DNA of 64,000 bases from contig NZ_CP043489.1 in assembly GCF_008330945.1 (NCBI RefSeq), positions 3,545,501-3,609,500 on the forward strand, read 5' to 3'. Positions 26,517 to 33,983 of this stretch are shown here, one piece after another. The notes beneath the pieces are model-generated. The model was not told the DNA's origin, searched no databases, and saw only the letters and a program-made list of their open reading frames with translations. Within the stretch, counting starts at the first letter, position 1. The number at the start of each line of letters is the position of its first letter. This DNA comes from Labrys sp. KNU-23 (GTDB lineage: Bacteria > Pseudomonadota > Alphaproteobacteria > Rhizobiales > Labraceae). The position numbers and the translations under genes were made by a program.

Positions 26517-27191
26517 ATGCGTCTGCGTCTTGCCCTAGCCGCCCTCATCGCGAGCGCCACCCCGGTCCTGGCCGCCGACCTCGGCTACACCACCGCCGAG
26601 CCGATCGCCCCGGTGGTACCCTATAGCTGGACCGGCTTCTATGTCGGTGCCCATGCCGGGGCCGTGTTCGGCAATGCCAGGATCAGTGCCGACACCGGCG
26701 GCTATCGTCAGAATTTCAACGACGTCGGTTTCATCGGCGGCCTGCATGCCGGCTACAATTACCAGTTCGAGAACAATGTGGTGGTCGGCCTGGAAGGCGA
26801 CATCGACTACACCTCCCTGTCGAAGACGCGCCACAGCGTCGCCGGTGCCGTCCCCTATAGCGTCCGCTTCAAGAGCGACTGGCAGGGCTCGATCCGCGGG
26901 CGGGTCGGCTATGCCTTCGACCGCTTCCTGCCTTATCTGACCGCCGGCGTCGCCTTCGCCAACCAGAAATACAACGTCAATGCCCCCGGCCTCGGGGCCT
27001 TTTCGGCGAGCACCACCCGGGCCGGCTGGACCGTCGGGGCCGGCCTCGAATATGCCATCAACGACAATTGGTCGGTGCGCGGCGAAGTGCGCTACAGCGA
27101 TTTCGGCAAATGGCGGATCCGGGCGGCCAATCCGGGCAAGGTCCGTTTCCACGAGACCACGGCCCTGCTCGGCGTGAGCTACAAGTTCTGA
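26517..27191 (+). CDS. Outer-membrane beta-barrel protein (Omp25/31 type)
   Basis: A 224-residue protein with signal peptide MRLRLALAALIASATPVLA before ADLGYTT. The mature part begins with the typical PVVPYSWTGFYVGAHAG motif and alternating aromatic/Gly beta strands, and ends with the aromatic TALLGVSYKF, the outer-membrane insertion signal. It resembles the porin-like Omp25/Omp31 proteins of rhizobia and Brucella. Its 3' end overlaps the convergent methyltransferase gene by 13 bp. Confidence 0.92.
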   Translation: MRLRLALAALIASATPVLAADLGYTTAEPIAPVVPYSWTGFYVGAHAGAVFGNARISADTGGYRQNFNDVGFIGGLHAGYNYQFENNVVVGLEGDIDYTSLSKTRHSVAGAVPYSVRFKSDWQGSIRGRVGYAFDRFLPYLTAGVAFANQKYNVNAPGLGAFSASTTRAGWTVGAGLEYAINDNWSVRGEVRYSDFGKWRIRAANPGKVRFHETTALLGVSYKF

Positions 27192-27865
27192 AGGCGAGAA
27201 GCCGGGCGGGTGACGATCGTGGCGTGGTCCCACCAGGGATTGCGCTGGATCCGATAATCAACCACCTCGAGGCCGGCCTCTTCCAGTTCCACCAGGAGGG
27301 CGGGCAGGGGCCTTAGAGTGCGCGTGGGAACACCGTCGTCGACGAGGCATTGACGCTTGGCATCATAGCGGGCGCGGGCCTCGGGCGAATGCGGCGGGCC
27401 GCACATGGTACTGGCGACGAAGATGCCGTCAGGCTGCAGAATGCGGCGCAGCTCTGCCAGGCGAAGGCTGCGATCGGCGCCGATCAGGCAGTGCAGGCAG
27501 GCGCCATCGAAGACCAGGGCGAAAGATGCCGCGCCGAAATCGGGCATGGTGCGCACATCACCCTGGATGAAATGGCCAGCAAGCCCGGCGGCCTCGAAGG
27601 TTTCATGGGCCCAGTCGATGGCCGTTGGCGAGATATCGATGCCGTGCACCCGATAGCCGCGTTCGGCCAGCAGCAGGGCTGCCATGGCGGCATTGCCGCA
27701 GCCGAGTTCGAGGGCAGGGCACGGGGCAGACGGCAGGAGATCGGATCGATGGAGGTCGTCCAACATCGCAGCGAGCTTCAGCCGGTTGCCGGCATGACAA
27801 TCTCCGGCCCAACCCGGCAGGCCGGCGGCGCGCAGGTCCCGGTATCGTTTCTCGTAGTCCTGCAT
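27179..27865 (-). CDS. Class I SAM-dependent methyltransferase
   Basis: A 228-residue cytosolic methyltransferase. The SAM-binding motif I is ALELGCGNAAMAALL, motif II YRVHGIDISPTAIDWA, and the acidic motif FALVFDGACLHCL follows, similar to the thiopurine/tellurite type. Substrate is unknown. It is transcribed toward the barrel gene and away from the second caspase gene, from which its start is separated by 85 bp. Confidence 0.85.
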   Translation of the reverse strand: MQDYEKRYRDLRAAGLPGWAGDCHAGNRLKLAAMLDDLHRSDLLPSAPCPALELGCGNAAMAALLLAERGYRVHGIDISPTAIDWAHETFEAAGLAGHFIQGDVRTMPDFGAASFALVFDGACLHCLIGADRSLRLAELRRILQPDGIFVASTMCGPPHSPEARARYDAKRQCLVDDGVPTRTLRPLPALLVELEEAGLEVVDYRIQRNPWWDHATIVTRPASRLQNL

Positions 27866-27950
27866 GCTTACCCGGAGGCTCGACCTTCCGCCGTGTTTAC
27901 GTCAAACTTCGAGCTGACCTCAGGGAAGCAAGCGTGAGTCTGGGGGAATC

Positions 27951-30050
27951 ATGAAGAGCATTCATGGCCTGATTGCCATCACATTCATCGCGACCCTGGG
28001 GATTCTTGCAACCGGTCCGGGTGGTTCCGCGTACGCCGCCGGCACCTGCGAGCACCGGGCCGCGCCGGCCGGGGCAAGCGGCAAGCGGGTGGCTGTCATC
28101 GTCGGCAATGGCGGCTATGGCAATGGCATTCCAGCCCTGCTCAATCCGTCCAGGGACGCCGAGGCTGTCGCCAAGGCGATGGGGGCGCTCGGCTTCGAAA
28201 TCTTCCTGGCCGGTGATGCCGACAGCGCGGGCCTGCAGAACTGCCTCGCCACCGCCTATGCCGGCGCGGTCGGGGCCGATGTGGCGATGTTCTATTATTC
28301 CGGCCACGGCATCCAGATCAAAGACGAGAACTATCTGGTGGCCACCGATGCCACCTCGAAGGATCTCCAGCATGGCTTCGTGCCGGTGCAGCCGATCGTC
28401 GACACGCTGCAGAAAAGCGCCAAGGCGACTTTGGTCTTCCTCGATGCCTGCCGCAACAATCCGATGGCCGAGGGCGGCCAGGCCGGGCTTTCGGTCTCGA
28501 CCGGGCGCGGCCTGGCCCGGGTCGAGGGAGCTGGGGCGACGGCAGCACCGGGCGCGGTGCAGGCGCGCGGGCTGATGGTGACCTATGCCACCTCGCCCAA
28601 TGCAGTGGCGCTGGACGGCAAGGGCGAGCTCAGCCCCTTCACCGGTGCCTTCGTCAAGACGGTCGGCACCTCCGGCTATTCGATCCAGCGCATCATGAGC
28701 GACGTCACCAAGGCGGTAGGCGAGGAGACCGATTGGGCCCAGACGCCCTGGATGAAATCCTCGCTGACCGAAGAGCTCAAGCTCGGTGGCGGCCAGACCC
28801 TGGCGGAGGCCCAGTCGGTTTCGGACAACCATGCCGCCCGCTCGCTGGAGTTGCTCTACCAGGACCGTGACAAGCAGGCCGCTATCGTCGAGGCCCTGAA
28901 AGGCTTGCCGTCCGGGCCAGACGAAACCGCGCTGAAGCGTTTCGCCAAGGCCTATCTGGCGCTCTATTCGGCCGTGCAGAGCCGCCAGATCAAGCTGCCC
29001 GTCGACACGGGCAAGACCATTCTCCGGACCGCCATCTCGCCGCTGGAACGCGTTGGCCTCCTGGTATCCAGCGGCGACTACCGGTCGGGAGAACTCGATT
29101 TGTGGTCGACGGATGAAAGCAGGATCGTGGCGAAACTAGCTCTCGAAACGGCACCTGCCAATCTGCTGTTCAGCCCGCACGGCAAGTTCCTCGCGGTCAG
29201 TTCCTTCGGCCAGATCTCGGTCCTGAAGGGGCTCGACGGCGGCAAGCTGTTCAGCCTGCCGCGAGAAGGCGCAGCCTATACGATGGATTTCAGTCCCGAT
29301 GAGAGCCGCCTGCTGCTGGCAGGCGACAATTCCGGGTTCCTGACGGTCATCGATGTCGGCACCGGCAAGCCCATGATCCGCATCAAGGAAAGCGCGCTTG
29401 CCCCCGCGCTCGGCAAGGCCAACCCCTTGAAAGTGGCCTCTGCCGTCTTCGGGGGCAACGATGCGATCTGCCTCAAGCTCGAGACCGCCCTGATCCGTGA
29501 CCCGAAGGTACCCAGCGAGAATGCGGTGGCGATCTTCGATCTGCGCGAGAGCCGCACCACCCATCTTCGTTCGATCGATGCGTCGGTTGATCGCGTGCTA
29601 TGCGACTCCAACCGCAAATATCTGATCGGCGCTTCTGCCATCGGTTCGGGCGACATGCTCATGGGAATCTGGGATCTCGCCCGTGATACGATGACCGAAG
29701 TCAAGGCGCCGGGCGAGAATGTCGTCGGGCTCGATCCGAGCGGGCGGTATGTCCGGGCTCACGACATGAGCGGAGGCAAGGGCGGCGTTCTGTACGAACT
29801 CGCCACCGGCAGGAAGGTGCATCTTGCCACCGTTCCCGACGGTCTCTCGGGCTTCGGGCCCCTCGTCTACAGCGAGTCGGGCAGCGTCGTCGGCGTGGAT
29901 ACCGCGCCGAACCCGTGGCGGGACTGGCCGGAAGAGAGCCTGTTCGGACCCGCCCTGGTGCAGAAGGCCGAGGCGGAATTGACCCCGCAGCAACGCCACG
30001 AAGTCGCACGCGACCGGATCACCTTTGCCGAGGTCGCCACGGCACCGTGA
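27951..30050 (+). CDS. Exported caspase-like protease with beta-propeller-like C-terminus
   Basis: A 699-residue protein with a signal peptide of about 30 residues (cleavage near AYAA/GTCEH). Residues 44-265 form a caspase domain with His119 in YYSGHG and Cys167 in LDACRNNP. A helical linker follows (to about residue 340). Residues about 345-680 carry WD/YncE-like repeat signals (LLFSPHGKFLAVSSFGQISVL, YTMDFSPDESRLLLAGDNSG, VVGLDPSGRYVRAHD), so a beta propeller is likely. Start 27951 follows GGGGGAA. An open frame encoding a membrane segment continues directly after the TGA stop in the same frame. Partner or substrate is unknown. Confidence 0.88.
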   Translation: MKSIHGLIAITFIATLGILATGPGGSAYAAGTCEHRAAPAGASGKRVAVIVGNGGYGNGIPALLNPSRDAEAVAKAMGALGFEIFLAGDADSAGLQNCLATAYAGAVGADVAMFYYSGHGIQIKDENYLVATDATSKDLQHGFVPVQPIVDTLQKSAKATLVFLDACRNNPMAEGGQAGLSVSTGRGLARVEGAGATAAPGAVQARGLMVTYATSPNAVALDGKGELSPFTGAFVKTVGTSGYSIQRIMSDVTKAVGEETDWAQTPWMKSSLTEELKLGGGQTLAEAQSVSDNHAARSLELLYQDRDKQAAIVEALKGLPSGPDETALKRFAKAYLALYSAVQSRQIKLPVDTGKTILRTAISPLERVGLLVSSGDYRSGELDLWSTDESRIVAKLALETAPANLLFSPHGKFLAVSSFGQISVLKGLDGGKLFSLPREGAAYTMDFSPDESRLLLAGDNSGFLTVIDVGTGKPMIRIKESALAPALGKANPLKVASAVFGGNDAICLKLETALIRDPKVPSENAVAIFDLRESRTTHLRSIDASVDRVLCDSNRKYLIGASAIGSGDMLMGIWDLARDTMTEVKAPGENVVGLDPSGRYVRAHDMSGGKGGVLYELATGRKVHLATVPDGLSGFGPLVYSESGSVVGVDTAPNPWRDWPEESLFGPALVQKAEAELTPQQRHEVARDRITFAEVATAP

Positions 30051-30071
30051 CTTAGTGCCGGCCTGGGGCTG

Positions 30072-30269
30072 GTGGCTGCCATCCTGTGGGGCTCGGCGGT
30101 CTGGGAGAGGCAGCGCCGTATTTCCATGCGGCGTGGCTTGCGCCCGCTCTCTTTCATTTTTGGGGCGTCGGAGTGGAATCCCGGCGGCCCCGATGCTCCA
30201 ATCCGCAGCGGCGATTGCTGTGGTGGCTGGGGCGATGGCGACAGTGGCGGGGGTGACGGCGGGCATTGA
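30072..30269 (+). CDS. Small membrane protein with Gly/Asp-rich tail (start uncertain)
   Basis: A 65-residue product from GTG 30072: a short hydrophobic segment, WERQRR stop-transfer residues, a conserved-looking middle (RPLSFIFGASEWNPGGPDAP) and a Gly/Asp/Cys-rich tail. The frame is open back to the stop of the preceding caspase gene (TGA 30048-30050); the codons between encode LSAGLGLVAAILW, which would complete a membrane helix but contain no ATG, GTG or TTG before 30072. So the true start, or a stop readthrough, is unresolved. Similar tiny Gly/Asp-tailed proteins occur in Rhizobiales. Confidence 0.4.
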   Translation: MAAILWGSAVWERQRRISMRRGLRPLSFIFGASEWNPGGPDAPIRSGDCCGGWGDGDSGGGDGGH

Positions 30270-30346
30270 GACGGCCGCATCGGGCATGCGCGGCCTCCTG
30301 CCGTGGTCGCCAGAACCGGGTGGTTTCACATTTTTGCGATCGCGTC

Positions 30347-30375
30347 TTGACGTTAACGTAAACTGAATGTATCTC
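30347..30375 (+). promoter_or_regulatory. LiuR/MerR-type operator and promoter
   Basis: TTGACGTTAACGTAAA (30347-30362) is a 16-bp palindrome with a single mismatched pair. It closely resembles the TTTACGTnnACGTnAA sites of LiuR-type MerR regulators of branched-chain and fatty acid catabolism. TTGACG at 30347-30352 also serves as a -35 box, with TATCTC 17 bp downstream. It lies 41 bp before the MerR gene, so autoregulation is likely. Confidence 0.7.
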
Positions 30376-30403
30376 CCCCTTATCCGCGATGCAGAGGTGT
30401 TCG

Positions 30404-30844
30404 ATGTCACTGAGCGAGATGGCATTCTCCGATGAAGCCGCCGACCTGCGGAAGGGTGGACAGCGCAAGGAGCAGTTCACCATCCATGAACTGGTCACCG
30501 AGTTCGAGGTGACTTCGCGTACCCTGCGTTTCTATGAAGAGAAGGACCTGCTGACCCCCATGAGGCGGGGCCAGGAGCGCATTTATTCCCGTCGTGATCG
30601 CGCGCGCCTCAAGCTCGTCCTGATGGGTAAGAGCGTCGGCTTCTCGCTCGAGGAGGTCAAGTCGATGCTCGACCTCTATGATCTCGGCGATGGCCAGGCC
30701 ACGCAGCTGCGCGTCGCCCTCGAGCGGTTTGAAGAGAAGCTCGCCGAGCTCGACCGTCGTCGTCGCGATATCGACCACGCCTATGCCGAACTCAGCCATG
30801 CGCGCGACACCGTGCGCGGCCGTCTCGCTCGTCAGCAGAAATAG
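30404..30844 (+). CDS. MerR family regulator (LiuR-like) of beta-oxidation genes
   Basis: A 146-residue MerR-type regulator. ATG 30404 is favoured over ATG 30389 because AGAGG at 30393-30397 gives 6-bp spacing. The HTH and wing lie at residues about 27-75 (FTIHELVTEFEVTSRTLRFYEEKDLL, then RIYSRRDRARLKLVLMGKSVGFSLEE). A C-terminal coiled coil (LERFEEKLAELDRRRRDID) follows. There are no metal-binding Cys, so it is of the metabolite-sensing type. It lies directly upstream of acyl-CoA dehydrogenase, thiolase and FadB-like genes, and an operator precedes it. The ligand is probably an acyl-CoA, by analogy. Confidence 0.88.
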   Translation: MSLSEMAFSDEAADLRKGGQRKEQFTIHELVTEFEVTSRTLRFYEEKDLLTPMRRGQERIYSRRDRARLKLVLMGKSVGFSLEEVKSMLDLYDLGDGQATQLRVALERFEEKLAELDRRRRDIDHAYAELSHARDTVRGRLARQQK

Positions 30845-30862
30845 TCGAAGAGGAACAGACAG

Positions 30863-32641
30863 ATGCCCAGCTACAAGGCTCCCGTGGAGGATGTGATGTT
30901 CCTCCTCAACGACGTGCTCGACATCAACAAGTACAACAATCTTCCCGGCTTCGAGGACGTCTCCCCGGAAACCGTCGGCGCCATTCTCGGCGAAGGCGCC
31001 AAGATGTGCGAGGAACTGCTGCAGCCCCTCAACGCCAGCGGCGATCGCGAGGGTTGTGTCCGCTCCGAAGAGGGCGAGGTGACGACGCCTGATGGTTTCA
31101 AGCTGGCTTATCAGGCCTATCGCGAAGGCGGCTGGGTCGGCTTGCCGGCACCGGTGGAATATGGCGGTCTCGGCCTGCCGGCCGTGCTCAACTCGATCAT
31201 GCAGGAATTCGTCTCGGGCGCCAACCTGGCCTTCGGCATGTATCCGGGGCTGACTCAGGGCGCCATCGCGGCCCTGCTCGAGCATGGCAGCGACGAGCAG
31301 AAGCAGGCTTACCTGCCCAGGATGATAGCCGGCGAATGGACCGGCACCATGAACCTGACCGAGCCGCATTGCGGCACGGATCTCGGCCTGATCCGCACCA
31401 AGGCGGCGCCTGTCGGCGATGGCTCCTACAAGATCTCCGGCACCAAGATCTTCATTTCCGCCGGCGAGCATGACCTCGCCGACAACATCGTGCATCTGGT
31501 GCTGGCCCGCATCGAGGGCGCACCTGAAGGCACCAAGGGCATCTCTCTGTTCGTCTGCCCGAAATATCTGATCAATGCCGATGGCTCCCTGGGTGACCGC
31601 AACAAGGTTTCCTGCGGCAAGATCGAAGAGAAGATGGGCATTCACGCCAATTCGACCTGCGTGATGAACTATGAGGAGGCCATCGGCACTCTTGTTGGTA
31701 CCGAGAACAAGGGTCTCGCCGCCATGTTCGTGATGATGAACGAGGCGCGCCTGGCGGTCGGCATGCAGGGCCTGGCGCTCGGCGACGTCGCCACCCAGAA
31801 CGCGGCTGCCTATGCCCGCGACCGTTTGCAGGGCCGAGCCCTCACTGGCGCCAAGGAAGCGGGCAAGGCGGCCGATCCCATCATCGTGCATCCCGACGTC
31901 CGGCGCACCTTGATGACCGCCCGGGCCCTCAATGAAGGTGGCCGGGCCCTGGCGCTCGCCACTGCGCTGCAGGCCGATATCCACCGCCGTTCGCCCGATG
32001 CGGCCGCGCGCCAGGCGGCCGATGACCGGCTTGGCCTGCTGACGCCGATCGTCAAGGCCATCCTCACCGAAAATGGCCTGCAGAATGCGATCAATAGCCA
32101 GCAAATGTTCGGCGGCCACGGCTATATCGCCGAGGTCGGCGTCGAGCAGTTCGTGCGCGACGCCCGCATCACCCTGATTTATGAGGGTGCCAACGGCATC
32201 CAGGCTCTCGACCTCGTCGGCCGCAAGCTGCCACGCGATGGCGGCCGCGCCATGATGGCCTATCTCGGGGAATTGAATGGTTTCCTCAAGGCCCATGAGG
32301 CAGACGAGGCACTCAAACCCTATATTGCTCCCTTGAAGGCTTCGGCCGGCCACCTGCAGCAGGCGACGATGTGGCTGATGCAGAATGCCCTGGCCAAGCC
32401 GGACAATGCCGGCGCGGCCTCGACCGATTACCTGCATCTCTTCGGCCTGGTCGCACTCGGCCATATGTGGGCGCAGATGGCGAAGGCGGCCCTGGCGAAG
32501 GGAGAAGCCGATTTTGCGAAGAACAAGCTGATCACGGCCCGCTTCTTCGCTGACAGGCTGCTGCCGGAAACGGGGCTGCGCCTGGCCCGCGTCACGGCCG
32601 GCGCCGGCGACGTGATGGCTCTGGAAGCCGAAGCGTTTTGA
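30863..32641 (+). CDS. Acyl-CoA dehydrogenase (long-form, C-terminal domain type)
   Basis: A 592-residue FAD enzyme that catalyses the first oxidation step of beta-oxidation. Signatures are MNLTEPHCGTDLGL (FAD/substrate site), KISGTKIFISAGEHD and the C-terminal MFGGHGYIAEVGVEQFVRDARI with the catalytic base in IYEGANG. An extra C-terminal domain (residues about 460-592) marks the FadE12/DMSP-related long form. It starts 18 bp after the regulator. A REP pair separates it from the thiolase gene. Confidence 0.94.
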   Translation: MPSYKAPVEDVMFLLNDVLDINKYNNLPGFEDVSPETVGAILGEGAKMCEELLQPLNASGDREGCVRSEEGEVTTPDGFKLAYQAYREGGWVGLPAPVEYGGLGLPAVLNSIMQEFVSGANLAFGMYPGLTQGAIAALLEHGSDEQKQAYLPRMIAGEWTGTMNLTEPHCGTDLGLIRTKAAPVGDGSYKISGTKIFISAGEHDLADNIVHLVLARIEGAPEGTKGISLFVCPKYLINADGSLGDRNKVSCGKIEEKMGIHANSTCVMNYEEAIGTLVGTENKGLAAMFVMMNEARLAVGMQGLALGDVATQNAAAYARDRLQGRALTGAKEAGKAADPIIVHPDVRRTLMTARALNEGGRALALATALQADIHRRSPDAAARQAADDRLGLLTPIVKAILTENGLQNAINSQQMFGGHGYIAEVGVEQFVRDARITLIYEGANGIQALDLVGRKLPRDGGRAMMAYLGELNGFLKAHEADEALKPYIAPLKASAGHLQQATMWLMQNALAKPDNAGAASTDYLHLFGLVALGHMWAQMAKAALAKGEADFAKNKLITARFFADRLLPETGLRLARVTAGAGDVMALEAEAF

Positions 32642-32648
32642 GCTCGTT

Positions 32649-32759
32649 TCCTGGGATCGCAGGCATCTCAGCGACATGCTTGCATGTCACGATAGCCTGC
32701 TCTTCCGGAACCGTTGCATGAGTCGGAACGATGCAGGCAGGATGCCTGCGATCCCAGGA
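32649..32759. repeat. REPIN between acyl-CoA dehydrogenase and thiolase genes
   Basis: Arms 32649-32667 and 32741-32759 are perfectly complementary (19 bp, TCCTGGGATCGCAGGCATC). The inner part holds GACATGCTTGCATGTC, an inner palindrome shared with the element at 24248. It starts 8 bp after one stop codon and ends 14 bp before the next start. Confidence 0.9.
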
Positions 32760-32773
32760 ATGGGGAGGACCCA

Positions 32774-33982
32774 ATGAGCGAAGCCTTCATCTACGACGCC
32801 GTGCGTACGCCGCGCGGGAAGGGCAAGGCCGATGGCGCCCTGCACGAGGTCACCAGCCTGTCGCTGGCGAGCCAGACGCTGCGGGCGGTGGCCAAGCGCA
32901 ACGAACTGCCGGAGAATGCGGTTGAAGACGTCATCCTCGGCTGCGTCGATCCGATCGGCGAGGCCGGTGGCGATATCGCGCGCATCGCCGCGCTCCATGC
33001 CGGTCTTGGCGAGAAGGTGCCGGGCGTGCAGATCAACCGTTTCTGCGCCTCGGGCCTGGATGCGGTGAACCTCGCGGCCGGCCAGATCGCCGGTGGCCAG
33101 AAGGACCTCGTCGTCGCCGGCGGCGTCGAGAGCATGTCGCGTATCGGCATGATGGCCTCGGGCGGTGCCTGGGCGCTCGACCCCTCCAGCGCGGTGCCGA
33201 CCTGGTTCATGCCCCAGGGCATTTCCGCCGATCTGATCGCCACCAAATACGGTTTCTCGCGGGACGACGTCGACGGCTATGCGGTGGAATCGCAGCGCCG
33301 TACCGCCCAGTCCTGGAGCGAGGGGCGCTTCGCCAAGTCCGTCATCGCCGTCAAGGACATCAACGGCCTGACCATCCTGGACAAGGACGAGCATATGCGC
33401 CCTGCTACCACCATGCAGTCCCTGGCCGCCCTCAATGCCTCCTTCGTGCAGATGGGCGAGATGGGTGGCTTCGACGCGGTCGCGGTACAGTCGCATCCGG
33501 AAGTCGAGAAGGTCAGCCACGTCCATCACGCCGGCAATTCCTCCGGTATCGTCGATGGTGCTTCCGCCGTGCTGATCGGTTCGGCCGAGGCCGGCAAGCG
33601 CTTCGGCCTCAAGCCGCGTGCCCGCCTCCGAGCGGCGGCCTCGATCGGCTCGGATACTGCCCTGATGCTGACCGGCCCCGTCGACGTCACCGAACTGCTG
33701 CTGCGCAAGGCCGGCATGAGCAAGGCGGACATCGATCTGTTCGAGATCAACGAGGCCTTCTCCTCGGTGGTGCTGCGCTACATGCAGGCCTTCGATCTCG
33801 ATCCGGCCAAGGTCAACCCCTGTGGCGGCGCGATCGCCATGGGCCATCCGCTCGGGGCCACAGGCGCGATGATCCTGGGTACCGCCCTTGACGAACTCGA
33901 GCGTACCGGCAAGTCGACCGCCCTCATCACGCTCTGTGTTGCCGCCGGCATGGGTGCCGCCACCATCATCGAGAGGATCTGA
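32774..33982 (+). CDS. Acetyl-CoA C-acyltransferase (thiolase)
   Basis: A 402-residue thiolase performing the last step of beta-oxidation. The acylated Cys is in INRFCASGLDAVN, the His motif is NPCGGAIAMGHPLGATGA, and the second catalytic Cys is in TLCVAAGMGAATIIERI. Start 32774 follows GGGGAGGA. The FadB-like gene starts 1 bp after its stop, so the two make the usual FadA/FadB pair (gene order thiolase first). Confidence 0.94.
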   Translation: MSEAFIYDAVRTPRGKGKADGALHEVTSLSLASQTLRAVAKRNELPENAVEDVILGCVDPIGEAGGDIARIAALHAGLGEKVPGVQINRFCASGLDAVNLAAGQIAGGQKDLVVAGGVESMSRIGMMASGGAWALDPSSAVPTWFMPQGISADLIATKYGFSRDDVDGYAVESQRRTAQSWSEGRFAKSVIAVKDINGLTILDKDEHMRPATTMQSLAALNASFVQMGEMGGFDAVAVQSHPEVEKVSHVHHAGNSSGIVDGASAVLIGSAEAGKRFGLKPRARLRAAASIGSDTALMLTGPVDVTELLLRKAGMSKADIDLFEINEAFSSVVLRYMQAFDLDPAKVNPCGGAIAMGHPLGATGAMILGTALDELERTGKSTALITLCVAAGMGAATIIERI

Positions 33983-33983
33983 G

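Noticed and set aside
24484..30269. Caspase genes as part of a phage-defence island
   Set aside because: Both products carry signal peptides, and no toxin, pore former, gasdermin-like or NTPase partner is adjacent, so a defence label is not supported.
30407..32677. A 756-codon minus-strand open frame opposite the MerR and acyl-CoA dehydrogenase genes
   Set aside because: The opposite strand encodes well-conserved proteins with catalytic motifs; the antisense product is composition noise.
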